From contig NC_134850.1 of the NCBI RefSeq assembly GCF_965363235.1, forward strand, positions 31,522,102 through 31,586,101: DNA of 64,000 nt, in the 5' to 3' direction. The notes under the pieces were generated by a model. The model was not told where the DNA came from. It saw only the letters and a list, made by a program, of their open reading frames with translations, and did not search any database. Positions within the stretch are counted from its first letter, which is position 1. Every line of letters starts with the position of its first letter. This document shows positions 1 through 11,900 of this stretch, one piece after another. Origin of the DNA: Mytilus galloprovincialis (lineage: Eukaryota > Mollusca > Bivalvia > Mytilida > Mytilidae). Made by a program: the position numbers and the translations under genes.

Positions 1-59
1 CATCAATCATCGTCATCAACATCACTGATCATCACCTTCATCAACAAAAAAGTATAATG

Positions 60-300
60 TTGTGATCACTTCATGTAATGTTGTGAGCACTTCATATAAT
101 GTTGTGAGCACTTCATATAATGTTGTGAGCACTTCATATAATGTTGTGAGTACTTCATATAATATTTGGACCACTGCGTATAATGTTGTAAGCACTTCAA
201 ATAATGTCGTGAGCACTGCATATAATGTTGTGAGCATTGCATATAATGGTGTGACAACTGCATACAATGGTGTGAGCACAGCATATAATGCTGATTATTA
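60..300. repeat. 21-bp minisatellite, about 11 copies
   Basis: Tandem units close to gtgagcacttcatataatgtt fill this stretch. They diverge toward the right end, where 'catataatggtgtgacaac' variants appear. Because 21 is divisible by three, all frames stay open on both strands and give heptapeptide repeats such as NVVSTSY. This is a by-product of the period, not evidence for a gene: no splice sites, other exons or conserved domain are seen. Confidence 0.9.
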
Positions 301-1090
301 ACATAAGGCAGTCATTGCGTTCCATAGAGAAGCATCCTGGTGTCTCATAACTAGGCTATTATTGTATATACATGTATAGATTAAATTATATCGGATAAAA
401 TTGATTTGCTTTACGCCGCGTGATGGGAATTTTATTTTATGACTGAATTATTTAGAAAACTTTAAAATATCATATACCAAAAGATTAAACAATGAATTAT
501 ATTTCTACGAACCGTGTCAAACGCCTTTCTAGTTTCTCATACCAATGAAAGCAAAATATTAATGCGGTATGAATAGTTTTTAAGTTATCTGATATATATG
601 GTCTATAGGAAAATATTTGGTTGTGAAATGCTATGATTTGGGATGTGGAAAATCAATTTCTTCAAAAGAAGGGTCCTCTTGGACAATGGAATTAAGACAC
701 TTAATTGAAAGCAGGGGTGATAGATGAGTACAATAGTTGACGTCTTGGCTAATTTGTGAAATTTGTTTATGAACCGCGGATTATGCGCTCAATTAATTTC
801 TATTTTTTTCAGTGCTATTCATGTTGACTCTTCTTGTACACTCTATTTTCATTGTGTCACAGAATTGTGAATTTTGTGTATTATATGTCGACCATACTAT
901 CCTAAACTTTGCTGAAAGGTAAGAATCTAGGAAGCAAATAATGTTTATGAAATTGAAATGTGAGAGAGAGAGAGATATTGTCCTGTTTTGTATTTGAAGT
1001 GCAAACGTGTAAAGATCCGTAATCTTATCACTGTTCGCTATAGTATCAAAAAAGTTAATATGCTTAGTATAGATATCATATATATATATT
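301..1090. other. intergenic, no gene seen
   Basis: AT-rich unique-looking sequence with a short (ga)n run near 961-976. I see no exon, RNA gene or recognisable repeat here. Confidence 0.5.
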
Positions 1091-1108
1091 GTCACTGGCT
1101 CAGACGTA

Positions 1109-1109
<1 letters not shown>

Positions 1110-1192
<83 letters not shown>
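1110..1192. repeat. (TA)n microsatellite
   Basis: An uninterrupted run of about 41 TA dinucleotides. Open frames across it on both strands consist of Tyr-Ile repeats and are not genes. Such tracts are length-polymorphic and prone to assembly error. Confidence 0.97.
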
Positions 1193-1196
<4 letters not shown>

Positions 1197-1329
1197 TCCC
1201 GCCGAGGGAACAACAAAAAATTTGCGAAAGCAAATTTACAGATCTAACATTGTTGGGTTGATATATATATAAATACGTAATGCGTAAGTTGATTTTAATG
1301 ATGGGGAAAATACAGCTTTTAAGAAATTC

Positions 1330-1440
1330 GTTAAGTTGTATTTGTTATTTGGGTTTTGTTTTTGTTTTTTGATCTTGTTCTTTTGGTTTTGGTTTTGTTC
1401 TTGTTCTTTGGGTTTTGTTTTTGTCAGATTGATTTTTTTA
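1330..1440. repeat. T/G-rich simple repeat (gttttgttctt type)
   Basis: Irregular repeats of ggttttgtt, gttcttg and gtttttg. The opposite strand is purine-rich with A and C. No other function can be read from it. Confidence 0.7.
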
Positions 1441-1841
1441 TGGGGGTTTATTAGTCAGTCAGGGACCAAATATGGCTGAAGAGTCAACATATGTCTGCGT
1501 CAGTAGCTAGGGAGTTAAATTAAATATGTAGACACGGTGGTTGTATTTTGATGGCACTTGCTGTATATCTTATTTGTTTCTCACTAGTGCATGTTTTGTT
1601 TTGAACATAAATCAGATTTACATAGTTTTCTGGATTGAAAAAAATAAAATTTGTCACATTCGAGACCATTTATAAACTTGAGTTTATCTGTTGTGTTATG
1701 TGTTTAGTATTTTGGTTCAAAGATGAAACTGTAAATGTCGCTCATCATAATATTGTTGTAAATGACAATTAATTGTTATGCCATTGACCCTCTCATGGGT
1801 GTAATTTGTGCTTAATAAAGTTATTATAAGTTACCATATGG

Positions 1842-1995
1842 CTTGCTATATGCGGTATTGGTTTTGTTCGTTGTTGCCGGAAGGCCTGGTTGCTAACTTT
1901 TGAGTTGCTAACTTGTACATCATTTCGTTTCTGGTGTAGAGTTGTCTTATTGGCATTCATACCACTTCTTCTCGTTTTCTTACACGGTTGAAAAA
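1842..1995 (+). repeat. dispersed SINE-like repeat, family E
   Basis: The stretch runs from 'tatgcggtattggttttg' to 'cattcataccacttcttc'. The same core occurs at 2640-3015 on this strand and at 33691-34074 and 48414-48640 on the opposite strand. The 3' core 'gttgtctcattggcaatcat' is shared. No poly-A tail or clear A/B box was identified, so SINE is a working label. Confidence 0.65.
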
Positions 1996-2639
1996 TGCCA
2001 TTCAAGAAAACGTAAAATCAGAAAACAACACTCCTAACATGTTTCAAACATTTAAAATTGAAAGTGGCAGCAATGCTGTGTGCCGTCATGGCATGTTATT
2101 ATTAAAATCGTCAGACTGTCGGAAAAAAGAATCATTGCATCACGCGGCATATTGGCTTGCTGCACATGTCGTGTTGAAAGATGTAACAACGGAACTTTCC
2201 AGACTTAAGATATATATATTTTAAACTTCCTTAGACTCGTAGTTAAAAAATATATTATAGATTATTTGTCTACATATTCTTTTTAAAGAACTTAAATAGT
2301 TTTTATTAATCTTTTTTTATCGCATTGTTTGTATTGTAATGAAAATGATTGTATTGTAATGTTTATGCCCTTTGGGGTCCATAATTGGAAAATAAAATAT
2401 CTTCTTCTATTTTCTATTATCAGTCATGCATGATTTTTTTTATTAGTTGTTAGTGTCTTTGAACTAGCTGTCAGTAACTGCGAGTACTCTTAGATCTGTA
2501 CTTGGTGTCTTTTTGTTGTAAGAGATATATGCAAGGCCACGTTCATGCACTCTGTTTTTGTTAGATGTATTTCTAAGTGTATCCATCTGATGAGTTAAGC
2601 CTTTTCAACTGATTTATATATTTCGTTCTTATATATATG
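1996..2639. other. intergenic, no gene seen
   Basis: A 78-codon open frame at 1988-2224 begins inside the family E repeat and has no recognisable domain, so I do not call it. The remainder is AT-rich. Confidence 0.45.
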
Positions 2640-3015
2640 TTGTACTGTTACACCACTGTTCAGGGTTAGGGGGTTGGGATCCCACTAACATGTTTAACCC
2701 TGCCTGTTTCTGTATGTATATGTACCTGTCCCAAGGCAGGAGCCTGTAATTCTGAATCAGTGGTTGTCGTTTGTTGATGTTACATATTTGTGTTTCGTTC
2801 ATCTTTTCTGTACATAAATTAGGCCATTATTGTTTTCTCGTTTGAATTGTTTTAAATTTGACATTTAGGGGCCTTTTAAACTGAGCTGAATATGCGGTAT
2901 GGGCTTTGTCTATTGTTGAAGGCTGTACGGTGTCCTATAGGTGTTAATTTCTGTGTCATTTGGTCTCTTGTGCAGAGTTGTCTCATTGGCAATCATACCA
3001 CATCTTCTGTTTTCT
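2640..3015 (+). repeat. dispersed repeat, family E, longer copy
   Basis: This copy includes the upstream module 'gggatcccactaacatgttt' and 'cctgtcccaaggcaggagcc', then the core ending in 'ggcaatcataccacatcttc'. The upstream module recurs at 46440-46560 and, in reverse, near 34010-34060. This is therefore a composite repeat longer than 350 bp. Confidence 0.7.
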
Positions 3016-3284
3016 TATAATAATTGAAATACACGCAAGAGCGATTGAATGGTCAGGCTTAATTGTCTCCGCAATAAAAGGTCGAAACTATTAGAGATTG
3101 TACCGATTATCATAATTATCTCATTAATGACATAGGTACTTGAGTAAAGAGCAATAGCGGTATTCCAAATCAGTCATTTATTTATTTATTTTAATTTATC
3201 TCAATTATTTTCGAGTTTTTCTGCATTAAATTTACAAAATTATACTGGAAGTAACATGCATTTAATATTTATAATCAATTCCTA

Positions 3285-3343
3285 GTTTACTATCTGCAGC
3301 GGTCACTGATATTATCAGTCGATGACCGCTGCAGATGGTAAAC
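3285..3343. repeat. inverted repeat / hairpin
   Basis: Arms of about 21 bp (GTTTACtATCTGCAGCGGTCA and its complement, one mismatch) flank a short loop. The loop itself holds the smaller palindrome CTGATAtTATCAG. The result is a nested cruciform-capable structure in non-coding DNA. Confidence 0.85.
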
Positions 3344-5190
3344 ATCCTATTTCATATTGACACAGAAAACGCGAAAATAATTGAAATAAAAACAAAACAA
3401 AAAATAACAAATGTTGGAGAAAAGGGGGCTAAAAAATTCTCTCGTGATTAATCCAGATATTCGGTTATGTATACCTTGTATGTCTTTGATTGTAACTTTA
3501 TTGTTTATAAAAAAATATATATAAATCCGAGGCATACATAATTTTAAAATTGTCTGATGTATTTAAAAGTGTCTCATAAGTCAATTCTAAGGTTGGATAT
3601 TTTATTTCTGTTTTTATTATGAATTGTTGTATATATATATTGTCTGATCAAATATGTGACACTATAATAAAATAATTATTTATCATTTATAACATATGGT
3701 GACATTTAGTGTTCGACACGATGTAAAAATAAATAAATGGATTAAATGTATGAAGAAAAAGGTTAATTATAAGGAACAACATTGACAAAGAATAATGATA
3801 AGTTAACCGAGTGCTTAGCGAAGTATATTAGTTGGCACATCTTTTGTCCAAATGTTAGTTTTAATTTTGATTAGAGTTATCTCTCTTGTATCGTGTCAAA
3901 TCATGATAAGGTTTTCAAAATACTGCCAATGGGGTGTTATTTGCGTACCACATGTACAAAACAGGGTGTAAATCGAACTATGCGAGTCCAGATTATTTAA
4001 AGTGTTCAAAACATCGAACAGAGGACAACCCATAAAAACAAAGAAAAATCGTAAAAATATTGTGAACTAGTTTCTTGAAAAAAAAATTGACCGCCTGCGT
4101 ATTACAATGTTTGAAATACAAGGTTAACTCTCAACATAAGGTAATTTTCAATATACAGGGATTATGATACAGCACTCTAAAATCAAGAACAACTATAAGT
4201 GTAAATAAAAGTTATCCAATTGAATTTGAATTAACTTTTCTTTTCGATACCCAAAACTTGACATTGGAATATTATTTACACTGTTACAGAGGAACTTGAC
4301 TGATGTCCATGATAGTCAAAATGCATACGACAGTGGGAAAAGAGAAAAGAGGGGCACCATAAAAAAAAACCTTCTGTTATAGTAATATCGTATGGATTTC
4401 CAAAAGAACACGTAAAAAATGAATTTAAGTAAAATGTTAAAGAATTTTGACTAAAAATTTATGAAAAACAAAAGAAGTACATACAGATATATATAGAAAA
4501 GGGAGTTCACATTGTTTCTGGTGCATGGGATTCAATTTGCTCAAACTTAAGTTTAATATATGAATGACATGAAAACCAAATGTATTTCTGTTATTACTGT
4601 ATAGCCTTCATGGGCGCATGAGTCGGGAGTAATCCCCCTACTTGTTAAAGTCGTTGCAAAACAATTTTTTGGAAACCCCCCCTTTTTTGCCGTAAAAAGA
4701 GGAGGGGACCCGAGTAAACCCTTGACTAGCGAATATGAGCGAGCACTGACTAATTACCAGACTATAAGATTATTGAAATGTATTATTTACTGTAGTGAAC
4801 TTTCAGAAGTATGCTAACTCCAAATTAAATAATTCAAAATATCCTCCCATTTCTTACTATATTTCTGACGCTTTCGGTTGATATTGATAAGTTAGTAATG
4901 ACTCATTTCTGAGTTATGTGTGTGTATAGAAATATAGAACCTCTACTTTCAATTTGCTCGACGATCCTTTTAAATTAGATTCTGATAGATAATATAGTGA
5001 TAATACTTCGTCTTGTCAATTTGTGTATAAAATCTTGCTTTTTGTTGAACCTTTTGAACAAACTTCTTCCAACAGCAAAATAGTTCATGGTTCAACCGAC
5101 AGGGGCGGGTCCAGCCATTTTAAAAGGGTTTCCAAACCAAGAAAGGGGGGTCGAACCATGTGTCCCTATTAGAAAACAGATCGTATAAAA
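3344..5190. other. intergenic, no gene seen
   Basis: AT-rich sequence. A purine/pyrimidine-rich patch lies at 4670-4710. Near 5100-5165 is a degenerate relative of the dispersed 'ggcggatccag' repeat. No exon or RNA gene is supported. Confidence 0.45.
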
Positions 5191-5191
5191 A

Positions 5192-6036
5192 GCAGTGGCG
5201 GATCCAGAACTTTCCCTAAGGGAGGGACCGCTGACTGACCTAAGGGGGGCCCACTCCAGTCATGCTTCAATGATTCCCTATATAATCAACCAAATTTTTC
5301 CAACGAAAGGGGGACCCGGGACCCCCCCCCCAGGGCCCCCCTGGATCCGCCTAAAAAAAGGGGGTCCCCCATCCCTCTGGATCCGCCAATCATGATTGAA
5401 GATGGTTAGGCTTTTCAAAGATTACTTGTTTGTTTCCTTTTGCACGTCATCGTAAGGTATTCGCAATAATGTTGGTCATGGGAAAGCTATTTTTTACGTT
5501 TTTACACAGATATTTCATTTTTGGCGGGAAATACAAGATATGTTGGATATGTTATTTGTTGATGTGTAACGCCACATTCACCAGTCCCTTTTTTATTGGC
5601 CCATAGTCTTAGTGAAAAGCTGTACCACCTAGACAGAATCACAGACCTTAGCAGCCAGGGTATAGGGCCATTCGTAAAGATTATAGATCATTATAGTCAG
5701 TCGAACACACCTAGCCAATAGCTATAGCAATAAAAATTCATGCGGCATGAATGCCGGACTGCAGTTTCTATGGAAATGTACAGAGGTGGATTTATGGGGG
5801 GCAAGTAATCTTTGAAAAGCCTAACCATCTTCAATCATGATTGGCGGATCCAGGGGGATGGGGGACCCCCTTTTTTTAGGCGGATCCAGGGGGGCCCTGG
5901 GGGGGTCCCGGGTCCCCCTTTCGTGGGAAAAATTTGGTTGCTTATATTGGGAATCACTGAAGTGTGACTGGAGCGGGCCCCCTCTTAGGTCAGTCAGTGG
6001 GCCCCCACTTATGAAAATTTCTGGATCCGTCACTGA
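5192..6036. repeat. large palindrome: two inverted copies of the 'ggcggatccag' repeat
   Basis: The arms are 5192-5428 and 5802-6036, with a 373-bp spacer. They are inverted copies of one unit: it starts 'cagtggcggatccag', passes through a G/C-rich block and 'gattccctatataatcaacc', and ends 'ttttcaaagattacttg'. Diverged single copies lie at 25640-25785 and 32885-33050. Open frames of 66-72 codons in the arms, on both strands, are by-products of the GC-rich repeat. Confidence 0.85.
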
Positions 6037-6569
6037 TGTATTATATGCCTGTTAAATAGCTGCACGAAATATTACATGATAGAATTGAGTTATAGAAATA
6101 GAAAAAAACAAGTTAAAATTTTGCGATTTAGTTGTAAATCACGGGTTGGGATTTTAATTTTATTCAGATTTATAATTTAAGACATAATTATGTACTACAT
6201 CATTTATCACGCACTTTTATTTGATAAAGTATTACAACGGACACGATTTTCAAATTAAGCGTGATTGAAAAAATCTTTATTCTTTATATTAGGGTTTCGC
6301 TTAAATGTTTAGGCTCACAATAAACAATAATTGCTCATGGTATATAAGATACAAATTATACAAATCCTTGAGTAAATCATATATAAACTATATTTAAGTC
6401 ATTCACTAGACAAATGGACATCCGGAAAGTTGTCGTTAACCTTGTTACATTTTGATCGTGTGATATGAAACTCGTACAACCATACAGGTTGACAGGTCAT
6501 ATCCACTTTGATAGGCATGCACGCATCATCGCGGAAAGACACCTCTTTCGTCCGTTTATGGAAAGGTAA

Positions 6570-6705
6570 CATATGAAATCACGTGACTTACCTTAACCTT
6601 TCGCCATCTTGAATTTACAGCCGCCATTTTTACTCTAGATTTTACCTACAACGGCTTGCTGCCGTGGCAATTTTGTTGAAAAGTGAAGAATCCCAAAAGT
6701 TGAGT
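6570..6705 (+). promoter_or_regulatory. putative promoter / 5' UTR of 14-3-3 gene 1
   Basis: Motifs upstream of the start codon include an E-box CACGTG (6580-6585) and two YY1-like elements, CGCCATCTTG (6602-6611) and GCCGCCATTTT (6621-6631). YY1-like sites close to transcription starts are typical of TATA-less housekeeping promoters. No TATA box is obvious. The transcription start and any 5' non-coding exon cannot be read from the sequence alone. Confidence 0.4.
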
Positions 6706-7452
6706 ATGGCAGGAAATATCCGGGAAGAACAAGTGCATTGGGCCAAAATTGCCGAACAGGCTGAGAGATTCGATGATATGGCAGAAGCCATGAAAAAGGT
6801 AACAGAGAATTTAGAGAACGATGAAAAAAAGGAATTGTCAGTGGAAGAAAGAAATTTATTATCAGTTGCATATAAGAATGTGGTAGGTGCCCGAAGATCA
6901 TCTTGGCGAATGGTATCACTGATAGAAAATAAAGCAGAGAGTACTCAACCAAGGCATAAATTAGCACAACAATTTCGGGTAAAACTTGAAGATGAACTTA
7001 ATAAAATCTGCCAGGAGGTTCTTGATCTTTTAGATAAGCAACTCCTTGCAAATGTTACTTCAGATGAAAGCAGAGTATTTTATTTGAAAATGAAGGGCGA
7101 TTATTATAGATATATGGCTGAATATTCATCAGAAGAGGCTAGGCCAGGTATCGTAGAAAATTCTCAGAAGGCTTATATGGATGCTATGGATTGTGCAAAA
7201 GAGAAAATGCCACCAACACATCCTAGCAGATTAGGTCTCGCATTAAATTTCTCTGTATTCTATTACGAAATTTTGAATACCCCAGAGAGAGCTTGCCATC
7301 TAGCAAAAGAGGCATTCGATGCTGCTATTGCTGAATTAGACAATTTGGATCAGGAGTCTTACAAAGACAGTACACTTATAATGCAGCTTTTACGTGACAA
7401 CCTTACACTATGGACATCCGATGCCCAGCAAGAAACAGAGGGAGACAACTAA
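6706..7452 (+). CDS. 14-3-3 protein, zeta/beta-like, single coding exon (gene 1)
   Basis: A phosphoserine/threonine-binding adaptor, 248 aa, cytosolic, acting as a dimer on phosphorylated client proteins. Signature 1 ([20 protein letters not shown]) is at residues 49-68 and signature 2 at 219-238 ([11 protein letters not shown], then RDNLTLW). The phosphopeptide pocket is intact: K57, R64, R135, Y136 and N181 correspond to zeta K49, R56, R127, Y128 and N173. S66 matches the regulatory zeta S58. The ATG at 6706 gives the N-terminus MAGNIREEQ; the open frame extends upstream to 6664 but only through a GTG codon, which is not a usual animal start. The H3 loop region ([16 protein letters not shown]) is a few residues longer than in zeta. 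The acidic tail ends QQETEGDN. The coding region has no intron. Gene 2, 15 kb downstream on the same strand, is a diverged paralogue. The identity as 14-3-3 is certain; the subclass is inferred from the C-terminal half. Confidence 0.97.
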   Translation: MAGNIREEQVHWAKIAEQAERFDDMAEAMKKVTENLENDEKKELSVEERNLLSVAYKNVVGARRSSWRMVSLIENKAESTQPRHKLAQQFRVKLEDELNKICQEVLDLLDKQLLANVTSDESRVFYLKMKGDYYRYMAEYSSEEARPGIVENSQKAYMDAMDCAKEKMPPTHPSRLGLALNFSVFYYEILNTPERACHLAKEAFDAAIAELDNLDQESYKDSTLIMQLLRDNLTLWTSDAQQETEGDN

Positions 7453-7950
7453 TGTTTAAAAAAAACTAAGGCTACATTTTAAGTTTACAATGCTGCTCAA
7501 CTGATTAAAATTTGGACATAGTTGTGAGTGAAAGCAATACGAGGACGACTCTTTTACCTAGAATAGTGTATCTGTTCAGTTGCCTATCCTAAAAACATAA
7601 TTTATATACTAGCTAATTGTAATGAAGTGCTCTAGAGATACTGCCACTTATTGTGATCAGAGAAATGGACATGCAGCAGTAACGCCGTTCTGTTCAAATC
7701 CAGTTATTTCATAGTCATCATTACTCTTCTTTTATACGTAAACACATATCCACAAAAACTGTTCATGTGTCTTCTGGAAAGTTAAAGAATTTGTATGTTT
7801 AATATTTTATGGCGTTTTATTTTGTATTCGTTAGGTGATGATTCTTATTTACGCCTTTTATGTAACTTATAGTTATTATTAGCTTTGATCAGTCAGAAAC
7901 ATATTTTCTTGTTATACTGTAATAAATTTGTACCTGCCATTGAATATGAA
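7453..7950 (+). other. 3' UTR of 14-3-3 gene 1 with polyadenylation signal
   Basis: AT-rich sequence follows the TAA stop. The first canonical AATAAA is at 7921-7926, giving a predicted 3' UTR of roughly 490 nt. Further AATAAA motifs near 8160 and 8545 could give longer forms. Extent is inferred, not observed. Confidence 0.5.
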
Positions 7951-8980
7951 CAATTAATTTGCTAACATGATATAACAAAATCTAGGTCACATTTTTTAAG
8001 ATGCCAATCTTTATTGAAATGGTGTGTGAAAGGCACTTTCTTCATCTATGGCTTGTGTAACTTACATGTATTCTATATTTTTTTTAGTAAGGACAGGCTT
8101 TTTTATTTGTTGGTTTACTGACTTTGTATGTGAAAGATTCAGGTTGGTCTCTAAAAAAAATAATAAACCAAACGTTTTTTTACAAGACATTCATATGTAT
8201 TGAATTACTGTGTACTTGTATTTAACTTCTTTTTGTAATCATTCCGAAAATTGTAGTGCATAATATTATTCCTGAGCTGTTTCAAACTTCCACAATAATT
8301 CAAAACTCAGGACAAGTAATGAGTACAAATTTGGGTAGAGTAATTTTTTCCTGTTCTTCAGTTTGTGACTTACATGTATGTCCCTTTTAAACTTTATATG
8401 ATATGAAAAGGGGGAATCATCTGTGTCCACATTTATTTATTCATATTTCAGGGATTATTAATTTGGTTGATACGGCAGGATTAAAAAAACAGATTTTTTT
8501 TTTAATTTGTCAATGCAGCATAATGCACATCTGTAAACCAACAAATAAATAAAACCTCGCCTTAATATCATTTACTGCAACAATTGTGTCATCAAATGTT
8601 CTATTCCCTTAATTCAATTTCACACATGTACTACACTTACCAACTAGATTAGCGCTTTTTTCAAAAATGGTTTTAAAGCTAGACTGGACATTTAACGGTA
8701 CTCATCTCCTTATATAATTAGCAGACAAAGACATGTACATGTATGTCTATATAATCTTCCTCTCAAGAAAGAGTGAGTCACTTATGATACATAGAAACAT
8801 ACTTTTGACTGAATCATGGCAATTATGTTTCATTTCTATGTTATAAGAAACATGGGAAAGTATAAGAATGGGAGGCAGAGAGATTAAAAGGTGGCAGTGG
8901 TGTAAACTATTTGTATTAAGTTTTAAATTTCAGAGTAAGGGAAGTTTCAAACAGACCTTAAGGCTTCATACTTTTATTAA
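7951..8980. other. intergenic or extended 3' UTR, no gene seen
   Basis: AT-rich, with no exon-like open frame and no recognised repeat apart from scattered 'acatgtacatgta' motifs. Confidence 0.4.
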
Positions 8981-8984
8981 TTTT

Positions 8985-9665
8985 GAGAATTGAAATGGGG
9001 AATATGTCAAAAAGACAACAACCCAAACAAAAGAGCAGGAAATACATTGTAGATACATGTACCGTATGTTATGAAGTTTCCATTTGTCATTTGTTCTTGA
9101 CCTCATTTTCATGGTTCAGGAAATGCTTGGAAAAAAGTTTAGTTTCGTCATGTGAATTTATCACTTATTATGAGTAATTGGATTATTAATAAGGTGACTG
9201 GTCTACAAGTACATGTCTGTAACACAGGTTTCATCTTACATTGACCTTGTTGCATAGATCAGTCTTTAAGGATAAAGTTACATTATATAAGGTCTGCTTC
9301 TAAGAATACTAATCTGTATTTGGTGTGTTTGTTTGTATGGAATTATTGTTAGGTGTACATGTCAGGTCACACTTAGAAATATTTGGGTTTGCCCAAACCC
9401 TATATAAATTGTAAATGTAGCTACCCAAAGGTAAAGACATTGGGTAGATAGGTCTTTTCTTTTTTTTCGTTGAAAAAGAAATTGAAGTGTCATATATTTT
9501 TAGTTCGCATAAAGACAATGAGATGTGTGTTCATGGCAGCTATTTTCTTGGTAACTTATGACAAACAACCGTATTCTTGTTTATGGCCCAGTCTTGCAGG
9601 TATCTTCTGACCTTGAACTCATTTTTAGTAGAAGTCAATTTTTTTGTAGTCTATTTGTCTTATTC
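8985..9665. repeat. mosaic of dispersed repeats (family C fragment and GTTTGCCC element fragment)
   Basis: 8990-9040 matches the 'gaaatggggaatgtgtcaaa' type repeat seen at 16860 and 20815 (reverse). About 9064-9180 and 9590-9630 carry family C text (gaagtttcc, ttgacctcattttcatggtt). About 9380-9475 is a reverse-oriented remnant of the GTTTGCCC inverted-repeat element found at 39366-40820 and 63380-63628; it shares 'tacccaaaggt', 'tgggta' and the polypyrimidine run. Short open frames here carry no domain. Confidence 0.6.
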
Positions 9666-9667
9666 TT

Positions 9668-9840
9668 TGATATAGGAAGATGTGGTATGAGTGCCAATGA
9701 GACAATTCCCCATCGAAGTAAAAAAATTATAAAAGTTAACTATTGTAGTTCAAAGTACAACCTTCAACATATAGCCTTGGCTCACATCGAAAAAGTAGGC
9801 TACATGTATAAAGGGCCCCAAAAATTACTAGTGTAAAACT
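9668..9840. repeat. dispersed repeat, family I copy 1
   Basis: This stretch begins 'aggaagatgtggtatgagtg', contains 'agccttggctcacat' and ends 'tagtgtaaaactgttcaaac'. Copies lie at 10081-10255 and 42825-42985. It shares the 'agatgtggtatgagtgccaa' segment with the reverse complement of family E, so the two may be subfamilies of one SINE-like repeat. Confidence 0.65.
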
Positions 9841-10080
9841 GTTCAAACAGATTTATAAGATGTTTGACCACATTTGTTTTGTGTCAGAAACCTATATTAT
9901 GTTAAATTTTTTTATCACAATCCAAATTCAGACGGTATCAAACTTGAATATTGTGTCCAAATTTTCCTCAACTGTTCAGGCTTCAACCATGGTATCAGAC
10001 TGCTCAGCGAAGCATTTTATTTTAAAAGGTAGCATTTTTGCTTTAAGTGCAAGGTTGTGGGTCAGATCACTTCAAATAGA
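9841..10080. other. repeat-related intergenic segment
   Basis: It contains 'ttgtgtcagaaacctat' and 'caaattcagacggtatcaaac', which resemble the 3' portion of family B (13810-13930 and 53610-53720). It is therefore a partial, diverged family B tail rather than unique sequence. Confidence 0.5.
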
Positions 10081-10255
10081 TATAAGAAGATGTGGTATAA
10101 GTGACAATGAGACAACTCTCCATCCATGTCACAATTTGTAAAAGTAAATCATTATAGGTGGAAAGTACGGTCTTCAAATAGAGCCTGTGTTCAGGAGGAA
10201 AGCAAGCTCTGAAAGGCCCCAAAAATTGACTAGTGTAATACCATTCAAACAGGAA
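10081..10255. repeat. dispersed repeat, family I copy 2
   Basis: Same body as 9668-9840, including 'caatgagacaactctccatc' and the end 'tagtgtaataccattcaaac'. No coding capacity is inferred. Confidence 0.65.
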
Positions 10256-11900
10256 AACCAAATGAAAACCAAATAAATGGTTCTGTTAATCTTGAGGATT
10301 TCACAATCAAAGAGCTAAAAGCAAGTAGTAGTAGTAGGTCAACAGTATTTAGTGTAAAAATGATAGTAAGGTGAATTATCGAAATCTGACGGGCCTCATC
10401 TGACCTTGACTTAATTTTCATGGTTCATATTTGTCAAATTAATGTTATCAAGTTCGTTTTTGTCAAGCCTGAGACACCTGTCTCAAAAACTCGACAGGGA
10501 TAGTGATCCAGAATCAGCAGCTAACTTCTTAAAAGCTTTATATTTTAGGAAGATGGAAGACCTGCATGCTTCATACTATGTATTTTACGAAGTTTCCGTC
10601 TGTCATATGCCCATTGTCCTTGACCTCATGTTCATGGTTCAGTGATTACATGAAAAAAAGTATTGTAATGTTAATTTCTTTCTTAATTACAAGTATGAGT
10701 AATAGAATAACTATATTTGTATGGTGTACCTTGAAGGTCGTCGTGTCAGTCAGACAGTTCATTTGACCTCGACCTAATTTCATGATTAGTGAAAAAGGTT
10801 AAGTTTTCATGGTCAAGTTCATACATCTGGTACTATAAGCAATAGGTCTACTATATTTGGTGTATGGAATAATTGTAAGGTGTACATGTCCAACTGGCAG
10901 GTGTCATCTGACCTTTATCTCATTTTTATGGTTCAGTGATCAAATTGAAGTTTTTTAGTTTGGATCTTATACTATATAAAATATGTTGACTATATTTGGT
11001 GTATGCACGGCTGATAATCTACACACGCAGAACATTTGGTTCTGCAATGAAAACCGTGAGAGGATTTTCCGGTTGTGCTTGAGTGGAGTAATTGTCCCCG
11101 CTTCAAAAGGTGTGTACATTTTTAAATCGCGATTTCCTTATTAAACTCATCAAAATATTGAAAATCGGAGAATGCTATGATGTGGTGAATACTTAAACGA
11201 ACAGATACATGTATCATTTACTGCTGTACGTGGAGTTAAACTTGATCCTACAAAATCAGTTGCCCCAAGAGAAATGGCCTAAAAAAGTGACATTTTAATT
11301 TTGAAATGGTTCTATTTACTGACCTACAAGTTCAAATTTACTTTTTTCTCGGTCAATGGATATGAATGACGTTTTGAGCGGTGTGTACGTTGTCCGGTGT
11401 TGATAGACATCTTAATAAATCTATAAACCTCATATTTTCAGTATGTCATGCGTGAGGGGATCGGTTCTGATTGAGGACATCGCGAAATCATATTTTTGAA
11501 TCCAAGCTATGAGTCTTTGAAAGTTGCCTAAGTGTGGTTAGATTGTTCATGAAAAACACATTTGTGTGCATAAAGAAAAATTATGCGAGAGAATTTTGAA
11601 ATACAAAAAAATCATAAAGTTTTCTTTTTATGAATAAACAGTCTAACAAATTAATTGCAAATATGTCTCCAAATTCGTGGATTTGGGCAAATAATCGGTC
11701 TAGTTTTATTAATTATATTGTAATTTTCGTTGTTATTAATAAATGTTATATCAGTATTAGAAATCTAATCTTGAACTCTTTCTAGTGTATTTTCAATTTT
11801 TGGGATTGTTTTTTAGACATTCAAATGTGACGTCACTTTGTGTGTTGATGGCTTTGGCTAACTCGACTGAATTTTTATGTGCTGGCTTTATGTATCCTTT

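Noticed and set aside
62..301. Open frames of 72-85 codons on both strands encoding heptapeptide repeats
   Set aside because: The 21-bp tandem repeat keeps every frame open; there are no splice sites, neighbours or domain.
793..1272. 146- and 94-codon frames rich in Tyr-Ile
   Set aside because: They run through the (TA)n microsatellite and overlap each other on opposite strands.
6664..6705. Upstream extension of the 14-3-3 gene 1 frame by 14 codons
   Set aside because: It starts at GTG, not ATG, and the added residues are unlike any 14-3-3 N-terminus.
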